Positions 1 through 7,048 of a stretch of DNA of 64,000 nucleotides are shown piece after piece (the first letter of the stretch is position 1; each line of letters opens with the position of its first letter). The stretch is from Pseudomonas maioricensis (lineage in GTDB: Bacteria > Pseudomonadota > Gammaproteobacteria > Pseudomonadales > Pseudomonadaceae). The translations under genes and the position numbers were made by a program. The notes beneath the pieces are model-generated. The model ran no database searches, had not been told where the DNA came from, and worked only from the letters and a program-made list of their open reading frames with translations. The stretch spans positions 173,697 to 237,696 of the forward strand of contig NZ_LOHG01000008.1 in assembly GCF_022790535.1 (NCBI RefSeq). The letters run 5' to 3'.

Positions 1-1
1 G

Positions 2-466
2 GCTAACAGTGACATTGTTGCGGCCGAGGATTGGACCAGTACGCTGGACACCAAGACCTCCGCGCCATGCCGTATCCGCGACAAGCTGTCTTACGCCGTA
101 GGGACGCACAAGCCAATTGGGCACAAGGTGCCGTGGCTCCAAGGGCCCGGCCGGCTTCACTTCAATTGCCGCTCTACCTCTGCACCAAGAACCAAATCGT
201 GGCGCGAACTGGGCATCCCGATTGATGAGATGACAGATAGGCAGAGGGCGAGCATGGATGGCGCTGTTCCCGCTGATACCGATTATGGACAGTGGCTTGA
301 GCGTCAGTCGGATGCGCGCAAGCTGGAAGTTCTAGGTCCAGCACGCTTTCAGATGTTCAAGGACGGCAAGGGCTTGGATCAGTTTTACAGTCCGACTGGC
401 GAGTGGTTAACCCTGGAGCAATTGAAAGAGCGTGACGCCAAGGCATTCGCTAAGATGGCAGCATGA
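2..466 (+). CDS. Phage head morphogenesis protein, Mu gpF/SPP1 gp7-like (5' truncated)
   Basis: The reading frame is open from base 2, so the start lies outside the window. The visible part is the conserved C-terminal end of the minor head protein family: a TSTLDTKTS stretch, then a Cys-Arg pair, an Arg-Asp, and the signature LHFNCRS. Proteins of this family sit inside or at the portal vertex of the procapsid and help head assembly or DNA ejection. The stop codon overlaps the next start by four bases (ATGA), which suggests translational coupling. Family assignment is from motif recall; the N-terminal half cannot be judged. Confidence 0.8.
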   Translation, partial: ANSDIVAAEDWTSTLDTKTSAPCRIRDKLSYAVGTHKPIGHKVPWLQGPGRLHFNCRSTSAPRTKSWRELGIPIDEMTDRQRASMDGAVPADTDYGQWLERQSDARKLEVLGPARFQMFKDGKGLDQFYSPTGEWLTLEQLKERDAKAFAKMAA

Positions 467-711
467 CCGACAAGCCGCGCTTCCACGTAATACAAGGCAC
501 GCCTGCTCCCGATACTCCGGTGGAGAGGGTGCGCAAGCGTGTCCGCGCAATGCCCAAGCCTGCGGCGATGATCCAGTGTCATCGGTGCGGTGGGCGCGAG
601 GTCATCGAGACCAATACGGGGGTCATGCTCAAGGGGGGTAAACATTCCGGTGGAACGAAGGCGCTCATTTGCGTTGCCTGCCTAATTAAAGGACAGAGAG
701 TGACGCTCTGA
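463..711 (+). CDS. Small phage zinc-ribbon-like protein
   Basis: This 82-residue protein starts inside the stop of the head morphogenesis gene (ATGA). It has two Cys pairs, CHRCGG near residue 39 and CVAC near residue 72, spaced like a small zinc ribbon, and a basic N-terminal half. The function is unknown. It lies between the minor head protein and the scaffold-like gene, so a role in head assembly or a purely accessory role are both possible. Confidence 0.6.
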   Translation: MTDKPRFHVIQGTPAPDTPVERVRKRVRAMPKPAAMIQCHRCGGREVIETNTGVMLKGGKHSGGTKALICVACLIKGQRVTL

Positions 712-764
712 TTGTTGCGGCGAGCAAACCCGGGTTAATCTGCACCCTCAATCAAGGAGGGTTT

Positions 765-908
765 ATGGACAATCGCGACGAAGACCATCAAGACGAGCCG
801 GTTATTGAGCGCCGGTGCGCAAATGATCACCCGGCTGAGGGAACGGTTCAGCGAGGCGGTCACTACTACTGCACCGACTGCGATGAGGCGGGCCGTTACC
901 TGCCTTAG
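765..908 (+). CDS. Very small acidic Cys-containing phage protein (47 aa)
   Basis: A strong Shine-Dalgarno AAGGAGG ends about five bases before the ATG. The 47-residue product is rich in Asp and Glu and contains a CANDH motif and a CTDCD motif, which together could hold one zinc ion. An intrinsic terminator follows 22 bases after the stop. The good ribosome site and the terminator support a real gene; I do not recognise the family. Confidence 0.55.
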   Translation: MDNRDEDHQDEPVIERRCANDHPAEGTVQRGGHYYCTDCDEAGRYLP

Positions 909-929
909 CAAATGAAAACAGAAACCTAT

Positions 930-956
930 AGCCCTGGCATCCGCCGGGGCTTTTTT
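930..956 (+). terminator. Intrinsic terminator after the early head genes
   Basis: An 8-bp stem, AGCCCTGG paired with CCGGGGCT (one G-U pair), is followed by six T residues. It separates the small genes at 463-908 from the scaffold and capsid genes. Confidence 0.75.
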
Positions 957-1031
957 ATGGGCGCGATTCCGGATGGATAGCGCCGCACCTGGCCGGATGG
1001 CCGTTAAATTGGGCGGATGCCCGGAGACCGC

Positions 1032-1820
1032 ATGAAACTGAAACTCGATGAGCAAGGCCACGTTGTCGTTCAAGACGGCCGCCCGGTATACGTCCATGAC
1101 GACGGCAAAGAAGTCCCGTTCGATGCGGTGGGTACCGTGAACACCATCACCCGCCTGAACGGTGAGGCCAAGTCCCACCGTGAGCGCGCCGAGTCTGCTG
1201 AAGGCAAGCTGAAAGGCTTCGAAGGCATCGAGGATGGTGATGCAGCGCGTCATGCACTCGAAACCCTCAAGAACCTTGACGAGGGCAAGCTGATTCAGGC
1301 GGGCAAGGTCGACGAAATCAAGCAGGCGGCCGCCAAAGCAGCTCAAGAGCAGGTGGCCGCCGCGAGCAAGACCCACGCCGAGGAACTGGCCAAGGCCAAG
1401 CAAGGCCTGGATCAGCGTGATCAGACCATCCACGGTCTTCTGATTGGCGGGTCGTTCAAGGGCTCCAAGCTGATCTCCGAGAAGTTCGCCATTCCTGCCG
1501 ACTTGGTGGAAGCCCGTTTCGGCCAGAACTTCAAGGTCGAAGAAAACAAGGTTGTCGCCTACGACGGGGCAGGCAACAAGATTTTCTCCCGCGCCCGTCC
1601 AGGTGAGCTGGCTGATTTCGAAGAGGCCCTCGAATCCATCGTGGAACAGTACCCGTATAAAGACCACATCCTGAAGAGCTCCGGCGGCAATGGCGGCGGC
1701 GCTCCAAACAGCGGCGGTGGCGGCAATGGCAAGAAGACCGTCACCCGCCAGCATTTCGATTCTCTGGACCCGACCGCAAAGGCCGAGTTCGCGCGTTCCG
1801 GCGGCGAAGTCACTGACTGA
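1032..1820 (+). CDS. Phage scaffold-like protein preceding the coat gene
   Basis: The 262-residue product is highly charged and helical. Its middle part (about residues 40-130) is rich in Ala, Lys, Glu and Gln, as expected for a long helix or coiled coil, and a Gly/Asn-rich linker sits near residues 215-235. Its place immediately before a P22-type coat gene fits an internal scaffold, and similar proteins occur at this place in many Pseudomonas siphophages. The start at 1032 is preferred over the ATG at 1017 because GGAGA lies six bases before it. The scaffold role is inferred from position and composition. Confidence 0.65.
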   Translation: MKLKLDEQGHVVVQDGRPVYVHDDGKEVPFDAVGTVNTITRLNGEAKSHRERAESAEGKLKGFEGIEDGDAARHALETLKNLDEGKLIQAGKVDEIKQAAAKAAQEQVAAASKTHAEELAKAKQGLDQRDQTIHGLLIGGSFKGSKLISEKFAIPADLVEARFGQNFKVEENKVVAYDGAGNKIFSRARPGELADFEEALESIVEQYPYKDHILKSSGGNGGGAPNSGGGGNGKKTVTRQHFDSLDPTAKAEFARSGGEVTD

Positions 1821-1914
1821 TACCGCGCTTGGCCGAAACCCGGATGGGGATCGGTGCTTGGGTCGGATGACCCGCTATCAAACCACCCAAACATTGATCC
1901 CTTAGGAGCTTCAA

Positions 1915-3069
1915 ATGGCTAACAACCTGACCGGCCTCGTGCCTACGCTGTACAACGCAGTTGATGTCGTGTCGCGCGAACTGGTGGGCTTTATCCCTGC
2001 CGTTTCGTCCGACATGACCTATAACCGTGCGGCGGTGGGCCAAACCGTCACCTCCCCAGTCACCAACGGCGCTACTGCGAGCGACATCGTTCCAGCAGTG
2101 ACCCCGCCAAACGACGGCGACCAAAACATCGGCTCCGTGTCGATGACCATCACCAAGGCTCGCCGAGTGCCGATTCGCTGGAATGGCGAAGAAAAGCTGG
2201 GCCTCGACAACAACGGTGCTTCGTACAACATCATCCTTCGCGATCAAATCGCGCAGGGTATGCGCACCCTGGTCAACGAAGTTGAAGCGGATCTGGCTGC
2301 TGTCGCTATCAGCGCCTCGCGCGCTTACGGCACCGCTGGCACCACGCCGTTCGCTTCCAACCTGGCAGACAGCGCCCAGATGCGCCGCATCCTTTCGGAC
2401 AACGGCGCGCCGCTGGGCGATCTGCAGTTGGTCATCGATACGTCGGCAGGCGCAAACATGCGCACACTGACCCAGCTCTCCAAGGCCAACGAAGCCAACG
2501 ATGACAGCCTGTTGCGTCGCGGTGTGCTGCTGGATGTTCACGGTTTCGCGATCCGCGAGTCTGCGCAGGTCAAAACTCCGCTGGTCGGTAGCGCCGCTGC
2601 GGCAACCACCAATACCACCGGCTATGCAGTGGGCGCGACCGCGATCACCCTTGCGTCGGCTGGTACCGGCGGCGTATTGGCGGGCGACATCATCAGTTTT
2701 GCAGGCGACAACAGTAAGTATGTGGTGGCAGCAGGTGACGCTGATGTATCGAACGGCGGCGTCATCACTCTGGCCTCGCCGGGCTTGCGTAAAGCCATTC
2801 CGGCCGCAGCTACCGCGGTAACCGTCATCACCGGCAGCACTCGCAGTGCAGCGTTCGCACGGTCGGCAATTGCGCTGGCTACGCGCGCACCGGCGCTGCC
2901 TCCGCAGGGTGACTCGGCTATTGACCGGATGCTGATCACCGACCCTGTGAGCGGCCTGACATTCGAAGTGGCTATGTACGCCCAGTACCGCCAGATGCAG
3001 TACGAAGTATCGCTGGCATGGGGCACTAAGGCAGTCAAATCCGAGCACATCGCCACGCTTCTCGGCTAA
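1915..3069 (+). CDS. Major capsid (coat) protein, P22 coat-like
   Basis: The product is 384 residues long. It starts MANNLTGLVPTLYNAVDVVS, has the conserved RVPIRWNGEEKLGLDN region near residue 82, and an Ig-like insertion rich in Ala, Thr and Gly around residues 220-310, all typical of P22-type coat proteins with the HK97 fold. It follows the scaffold-like gene by 94 bases and has TTAGGAGC as ribosome site. It forms the icosahedral shell of the prophage's virion. Confidence 0.88.
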   Translation: MANNLTGLVPTLYNAVDVVSRELVGFIPAVSSDMTYNRAAVGQTVTSPVTNGATASDIVPAVTPPNDGDQNIGSVSMTITKARRVPIRWNGEEKLGLDNNGASYNIILRDQIAQGMRTLVNEVEADLAAVAISASRAYGTAGTTPFASNLADSAQMRRILSDNGAPLGDLQLVIDTSAGANMRTLTQLSKANEANDDSLLRRGVLLDVHGFAIRESAQVKTPLVGSAAAATTNTTGYAVGATAITLASAGTGGVLAGDIISFAGDNSKYVVAAGDADVSNGGVITLASPGLRKAIPAAATAVTVITGSTRSAAFARSAIALATRAPALPPQGDSAIDRMLITDPVSGLTFEVAMYAQYRQMQYEVSLAWGTKAVKSEHIATLLG

Positions 3070-3121
3070 ACCATCAGCGGCCAGCACACATGTGTCGGCC
3101 GCACCATTGCGGGAGATCGAT

Positions 3122-3385
3122 ATGAGCGACAAAACAGTGAAGGTTAAGTCCTGGCACAAGAGTCAGGGTGACTTCGTGATCATCAATGAATCCGATTTCG
3201 ACAAAGATGTTCATACCCTGTACGGCGAGAAGAAGCTTACGCAAAAAGAGCAAAAGGCTCTGGACGAACAGGCTGCTAAAGATCTGCTGGACGCCACCAA
3301 GGCTTCGTTGACTCAGAAGGGTATTGCCTTCGACGACAGCGCTAGCCAAGCAGACCTTCAGGCTCTTCTTGACGCGGCGGAGTAA
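3122..3385 (+). CDS. Small head/connector protein of unknown function
   Basis: This 87-residue, acidic and Lys-rich protein begins MSDKTVKVKSW and ends with a short helix-like segment resembling a HeH or SAP-type fold (ADLQALLDAAE). The ATG at 3122 is chosen over 3092 because GGGAGA lies just upstream. It sits between the coat gene and the first connector gene, a slot often filled by a small head-stabilising or tail-joining protein. No firm family is recognised. Confidence 0.6.
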   Translation: MSDKTVKVKSWHKSQGDFVIINESDFDKDVHTLYGEKKLTQKEQKALDEQAAKDLLDATKASLTQKGIAFDDSASQADLQALLDAAE

Positions 3386-3388
3386 ATC

Positions 3389-3883
3389 ATGGCGCTGGTT
3401 ATCGAAGATGGCAGCGTTGTAGCTGGCGCAGAGAGCTATGCCAGCGCCGCCGAATTTGCGACATATGCCGCCAATTACGGGAAGATCATTCCTGTCGAGG
3501 AAGTGGCGCAGGAAGTTCTTCTGCGCCGCTCAGCCCTGCAAATGGAGGCGATGTCTTGGAAGGGTAACGTGGTTCATATAGACCAGCCATTGAAATGGCC
3601 TCGCGCGGATGTTTGTCGTAACGGGTTTATTTTGGATTACGACCGCATACCCCCGCAGATTAAGGCCGGGCAGATGGCGTTGGCGGCTGAGATTCACGCT
3701 GACGACTTGGTCGACCCAGACACCAAGATGGGCGCGATTGTCTCAGAGACTGTTGGCCCGCTCAGCACCACCTATGCATCGGCCAAGACCTCTGCAAGCA
3801 AGCCTGCTGCGATTCGTCAGTCGTATGCGCAGTTCGCTGGCCTTGTTGAATCCTCCGGCCAGATCAAGCTGAGTCGCGGCTAA
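3389..3883 (+). CDS. Head-tail adaptor, DnaT-like domain phage protein
   Basis: The 164-residue product begins with an IEDGSVVAGAESYASAAEF segment followed by a helical body containing KWPRADV and IPPQIKAGQMALAAEI. These motifs mark the phage family often annotated as DnaT-like and thought to act as head-tail adaptor. It follows the small head gene after three bases and is the first of a run of connector genes. Its last four bases overlap the end of a convergent gene on the other strand. Confidence 0.75.
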   Translation: MALVIEDGSVVAGAESYASAAEFATYAANYGKIIPVEEVAQEVLLRRSALQMEAMSWKGNVVHIDQPLKWPRADVCRNGFILDYDRIPPQIKAGQMALAAEIHADDLVDPDTKMGAIVSETVGPLSTTYASAKTSASKPAAIRQSYAQFAGLVESSGQIKLSRG

Positions 3884-4176
3884 AGCCCCATTGCCAGTTT
3901 CAGCAGTTCGCCTCGGGCTTCAACGCCCTCCAGTAGCGCATCCTCAATCATGTCGATCGCTTCGGCAGCCTCGTCGCTGAATAGGTCTCCAGCTGGCAGG
4001 ATTCTGTCGATGAACCCCTGACTCCGATGAGATGTTTTAGTCGGTTGCAGTACGACGACAAGCTCATGTCGAAGGTTCGCGACATCTGTTTTCATACAGC
4101 CAGATATTGGCTTTGACAGCTGCAGGTGCAGCCTCAAAGTTGTGATCTTTTTTACAGCTTTAGCAACTTCCAGCAT
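3880..4176 (-). CDS. Unrecognised protein on the opposite strand inside the head-tail region
   Basis: This 98-residue frame fills the 330-base gap between two connector genes that are otherwise tightly packed. It is antisense to them and converges on the preceding gene with a four-base overlap. An AAGGG motif lies upstream of its ATG. The C-terminal half is acidic and helical (SDEAAEAIDMIEDALLEGV). A gene on the wrong strand within a structural operon is the usual picture of a moron. Function unknown; it could also be non-coding. Confidence 0.5.
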   Translation of the reverse strand: MLEVAKAVKKITTLRLHLQLSKPISGCMKTDVANLRHELVVVLQPTKTSHRSQGFIDRILPAGDLFSDEAAEAIDMIEDALLEGVEARGELLKLAMGL

Positions 4177-4213
4177 CTGTAACCCTTGAATCCACGGTTA
4201 ATGGGCGCGCTTT

Positions 4214-4603
4214 ATGCCAGATATCTACGATCGAGCCAAGGCCACATCGGCCCGATTACTCGCGCCGCGCTCCGCAGGTGGCAAGGGGCTTGAGTTGACG
4301 CTTATCCGTACCACGCAGGGCGAGTACGACCCCGAAACTGGAGGGGCATCGAACGCCACGGAGCGATTCGATGGATCGGGTTTGCGTGAGACCTACAAGC
4401 AGTCGGACATCGACGGCACCCGCATCAAACAGGGTGACTTCAAAATCCTGATATCCCCAATCCTTCTCACGGGTGAGGACATGCCGCAACCCAGGAGTCT
4501 CGATGCCATCGTATTTGACGGCGACACCTACATCATCCAAAGCGTTGATCCTTGGAATTACGCCGGTCTTGCAGTCGGCTTCCGTGTGCAGGCCAGAAAA
4601 TGA
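4214..4603 (+). CDS. Head closure / head-tail connector protein
   Basis: The 129-residue protein has a beta-rich layout. After a PDIYDRAKATSARLLA helix come short strands, a QGDFKILISP segment and a closing GDTYIIQSVDPWNYAGLAVGF region, typical of siphophage head-completion proteins in this map position. The stop overlaps the next start (ATGA), so the two connector genes are translationally coupled. The assignment rests on pattern and order. Confidence 0.7.
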   Translation: MPDIYDRAKATSARLLAPRSAGGKGLELTLIRTTQGEYDPETGGASNATERFDGSGLRETYKQSDIDGTRIKQGDFKILISPILLTGEDMPQPRSLDAIVFDGDTYIIQSVDPWNYAGLAVGFRVQARK

Positions 4604-5175
4604 GCTTCAGCCTTGACCTCAAAGCGTTCGTGGAGAAAGCCAGGGCTAATGCGGAAACCGTAGTGAAGAAGGTTTCACTCGACTTAGCCTATTCAGTGAT
4701 TGATCGCTCCCCAGTGGGCAATCCTGAACTTTGGTCATCCAATGCTGTGGCAGTTGAATATAACAACGAGGTCAAGCGGCTTAATACTGAGGCGCGACGT
4801 AGCCCTGAAAACCTCACTAAAGGAGGGCGTCTCAGGCCGGGCCGATTGATTAAAGACGGCATGGATTTGAGTTCAGGGAAGGATTACGTAGGCGGCCGCT
4901 TTCGTGGAAACTGGCAAGTAAGTTTTGACGTTCCGGAGGCAGGCCAACTGGAGATAATCGATCCTCGCGGCACTCAGGCCAAGGGTAGTGCGGCGGTGAT
5001 GATTCAGTCTTTCAATAGTGAGGTAGGGACAATCTGGTTGATGAACAACCTTCCATACGGTCCGCGCCTCGAATACGAAGGCTGGTCGAGGCAAGCGCCC
5101 GCAGGAATGGTCCGGGTGTCTGTCACCGAGTGGCAGACCTACGTCAATGACGCTGTGGCAGGACTCGATAAATGA
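4600..5175 (+). CDS. HK97 gp10-like neck/tail completion protein
   Basis: The 191-residue product begins MSFSLDLKAFVEKARANAET, followed by a helix and a SPVGNPELW motif, then FRGNWQVSFD and a late LPYGPRLEYEGWSRQAP segment. The order RSPVG, FRGNW, PYGPRLE is characteristic of the HK97 gp10 family, which joins head and tail. The start is at the ATGA overlap with the previous gene. It overlaps the tail terminator gene by four bases. Confidence 0.8.
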   Translation: MSFSLDLKAFVEKARANAETVVKKVSLDLAYSVIDRSPVGNPELWSSNAVAVEYNNEVKRLNTEARRSPENLTKGGRLRPGRLIKDGMDLSSGKDYVGGRFRGNWQVSFDVPEAGQLEIIDPRGTQAKGSAAVMIQSFNSEVGTIWLMNNLPYGPRLEYEGWSRQAPAGMVRVSVTEWQTYVNDAVAGLDK

Positions 5176-5591
5176 GCGACCGACTGATCAGGGCGGCATT
5201 TGAAACCCGCCTCAATGCTTGGGCGAATGCGAGAAGCCCGAAGTTGCCGATCGCGTTTGAAGACGTGGCGTTTACCCCACCATCAGACGGCGGCACGTAT
5301 TTGCAAGCGTATTTGCTGCCGGCACGCACAGACAGCCAAGATTTGGAGGGGGCTCACACCGCTTTTTTTGGTGTGTTTCAGGTCAGCATCGTGACCGCTG
5401 CCGGGAATGGCAGAGGGGCGGCGTCAGCCATCGCTGACGAGCTTCGCGCAGTGTTCCCGAACAACCTCGACCTGACACAGGGCGGACTTACCGTCTACGT
5501 CCGATCACCGCTATCGACTGCATCAGCAATCGCAGGCGACACCACCACGACGATGCCGACTTCTTTCCAGTATCGCGCAGACACTTTCTAA
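5172..5591 (+). CDS. Tail terminator-like protein (lambda gpU type)
   Basis: The 139-residue protein starts with an RAAFETRLNAWA helix, has a beta core, and shows the AISAIADELRAVFPNN-like helix (here ASAIADELRAVFPNN) seen in phage tail terminators of the DUF4128 type. It caps the finished tail tube and joins it to the connector. It is the last gene of the connector run; an intrinsic terminator follows 22 bases after its stop. Confidence 0.78.
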   Translation: MSDRLIRAAFETRLNAWANARSPKLPIAFEDVAFTPPSDGGTYLQAYLLPARTDSQDLEGAHTAFFGVFQVSIVTAAGNGRGAASAIADELRAVFPNNLDLTQGGLTVYVRSPLSTASAIAGDTTTTMPTSFQYRADTF

Positions 5592-5613
5592 CCCGCCCAT
5601 TGGGCACACCCTG

Positions 5614-5638
5614 AACCCGCCATTGAGCGGGTTTTTTC
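5614..5638 (+). terminator. Intrinsic terminator between tail terminator and tail tube genes
   Basis: A 7-bp stem AACCCGC/GCGGGTT with a CATTGA loop is followed by TTTTTT. It could reduce read-through from the head genes, so the abundant tail tube gene may also have its own promoter; no clear promoter was identified. Confidence 0.75.
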
Positions 5639-5661
5639 ATTTCTGAAAAGAGGAAACACCA

Positions 5662-6315
5662 ATGGCGTTCAAGCTCCCCAACGGCGCGATCATGGAAATT
5701 GCATCTATGTTCAGCGCAGCCGTGCTAGCCACTGCCATCAGCAACGCGCAGCCTGCCGTTGTTCAGGCGGCAGGTCACAGCCTGGAAGACGGTGACATCA
5801 TCGTCGTTACCTCCGGCTGGACTCGCCTGAATGACCGTGTGGCCCGCGTTGACGCTGCGCTGGCAGACTCGTTCGGGCTGGAAGGCATCGACACCACCAA
5901 GACCAATGTCTACACGGCTGGTGCCGGTGTTGGCTCCGTCCGCACTGTGAGTGCCTGGGCGCAGATTGCGCAGATCACTGAAGTGGCTACGAGCGGCGGG
6001 GACCAACAGTTCACCACTTTCGGCTTCCTGGAAGACGATGACGACCGTCAACTGCCGACCACCAAGTCGCCGATCAGCATGACGATCACCGTCGCGGATG
6101 ACCCGCTGTTGCCTTATGTGCCGATCTGCGAGAGCGCAGACGAGGACAAGGAAGCCCGCGTAGTGCGGCTGAAGCTGCCGAATGGCTCCGAGATCTACTA
6201 CAACGCTTACATCTCGATCACTTCGACGCCGTCGCTGTCTCGCAACAACATCATGACCCGCACCATCACTCTGTCGCTGGCCTCGCGCCCGACTCGTTAT
6301 CAGGCGGCGGCGTAA
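5662..6315 (+). CDS. Major tail tube protein
   Basis: The 217-residue product begins MAFKLPNGAIMEIASMF and includes a small domain around residues 30-75 (HSLEDGDIIVVTSGW.RLNDRVARV) that many Pseudomonas siphophage tube proteins carry, followed by the beta-barrel tube fold. AGAGGAAA is the ribosome site. It lies between the tail terminator and the tail chaperone genes, the invariable position of the lambda gpV equivalent. Confidence 0.83.
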   Translation: MAFKLPNGAIMEIASMFSAAVLATAISNAQPAVVQAAGHSLEDGDIIVVTSGWTRLNDRVARVDAALADSFGLEGIDTTKTNVYTAGAGVGSVRTVSAWAQIAQITEVATSGGDQQFTTFGFLEDDDDRQLPTTKSPISMTITVADDPLLPYVPICESADEDKEARVVRLKLPNGSEIYYNAYISITSTPSLSRNNIMTRTITLSLASRPTRYQAAA

Positions 6316-6318
6316 CCC

Positions 6319-6702
6319 ATGGCGAAGATCAAGATTGCTCAGACTCCGACCTTCACGGCGAAGGTCGGCATCCCGCGCGTTGGCGGCGAGCCTGTTGAGG
6401 TGGAGTTCACTTTCGCTTATCTGAATCGCCTGGAGTTGTCGGCGTTGTTCGACAAGTGGAACCAAGCCCGCGACGCCCATGCTGCCAAGGTCAAGGAGGA
6501 CGCCATGTCGTGGCAGGAGGCAACGGCCTCCGAGATCGAGTTGCAGGTTTCCCAGATCAAGGAAATCGTTACTGACTGGGCCTTCGACGACAAGTTTGAT
6601 GACGACGCCATTGCCGCGCTTGTCACCACTTGCGTTGGCGCACCTCAGGCAGTGCTGGAGGCCTACCAAAGCGCGTACAACCCGGCCCGTTTGGGAAACT
6701 GA
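6319..6702 (+). CDS. Tail assembly chaperone G
   Basis: This 127-residue helical protein follows the tube gene after three bases. Its position, size and acidic helical character match lambda gpG, which coats the tape measure protein during tail assembly. Its last sense codons are TTG GGA AAC followed by TGA, giving a G GGA AAC slippery heptamer directly before the stop, where a minus-one shift would produce a longer GT fusion. Confidence 0.85.
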   Translation: MAKIKIAQTPTFTAKVGIPRVGGEPVEVEFTFAYLNRLELSALFDKWNQARDAHAAKVKEDAMSWQEATASEIELQVSQIKEIVTDWAFDDKFDDDAIAALVTTCVGAPQAVLEAYQSAYNPARLGN

Positions 6703-7013
6703 TTGCGGCGTCCAGGGCCTTGTATGAGCCGGGCCCATCGGATGCCGACCTCGCAGCCTTCGGGCTCACCAAGGCTGACATTCCCGATGTTGAGTTCGAG
6801 GTATGGCCTGACATCTGGCCTGCTTTCCTCCTGTTCGAAGCAATGTCCACGCAATGGCGTGTTGGGATGGGTGGGCCGATTGGCCTCGACTACACCGCTA
6901 TCCCCGTTGTCGCCCAACTGCTGGGCATGAAACCAACCGACACCACCAAAGCATTCCAGGACATACGTGTCATGGAGGCCCAAGCCATGCTCGTTATGAG
7001 CGAGTCTAGATAA
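6319..7013 (+). CDS. Tail assembly chaperone GT, minus-one frameshift product
   Basis: The second reading frame (about 6699-7013) continues as LIAASRALYEPGPSDADLAAFGL and carries the PDVEFEVWPDIWPAFLLFEAM region of the DUF1799 type, the usual T part of GT proteins. It has no good start of its own; the ATG at 6630 lacks a ribosome site and is deep inside G. A slip on G GGA AAC at 6693-6699 fuses G residues 1-127 to about 104 T residues. Lambda-like tails need a defined G:GT ratio. The site is seen directly; slippage is inferred from the family. Confidence 0.8.
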
Positions 7014-7048
7014 GGCCCGTGGTTTAGGGCAGCTATTGAAGGTGAGTT

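Noticed and set aside
735..1754. Long minus-strand frame of 339 codons opposite the scaffold-like gene
   Set aside because: It mirrors the codon pattern of the plus-strand gene, has no ribosome site and shows no recognisable domain; the plus-strand gene fits the head gene order.
1810..3159. Minus-strand frame of 449 codons opposite the coat gene
   Set aside because: Low-complexity Arg/Gln/His-rich translation typical of the antisense of a GC-rich gene; the plus strand encodes a clear coat protein.
5725..6738. Minus-strand frame of 337 codons opposite tail tube and chaperone genes
   Set aside because: Antisense shadow of two well-supported tail genes.
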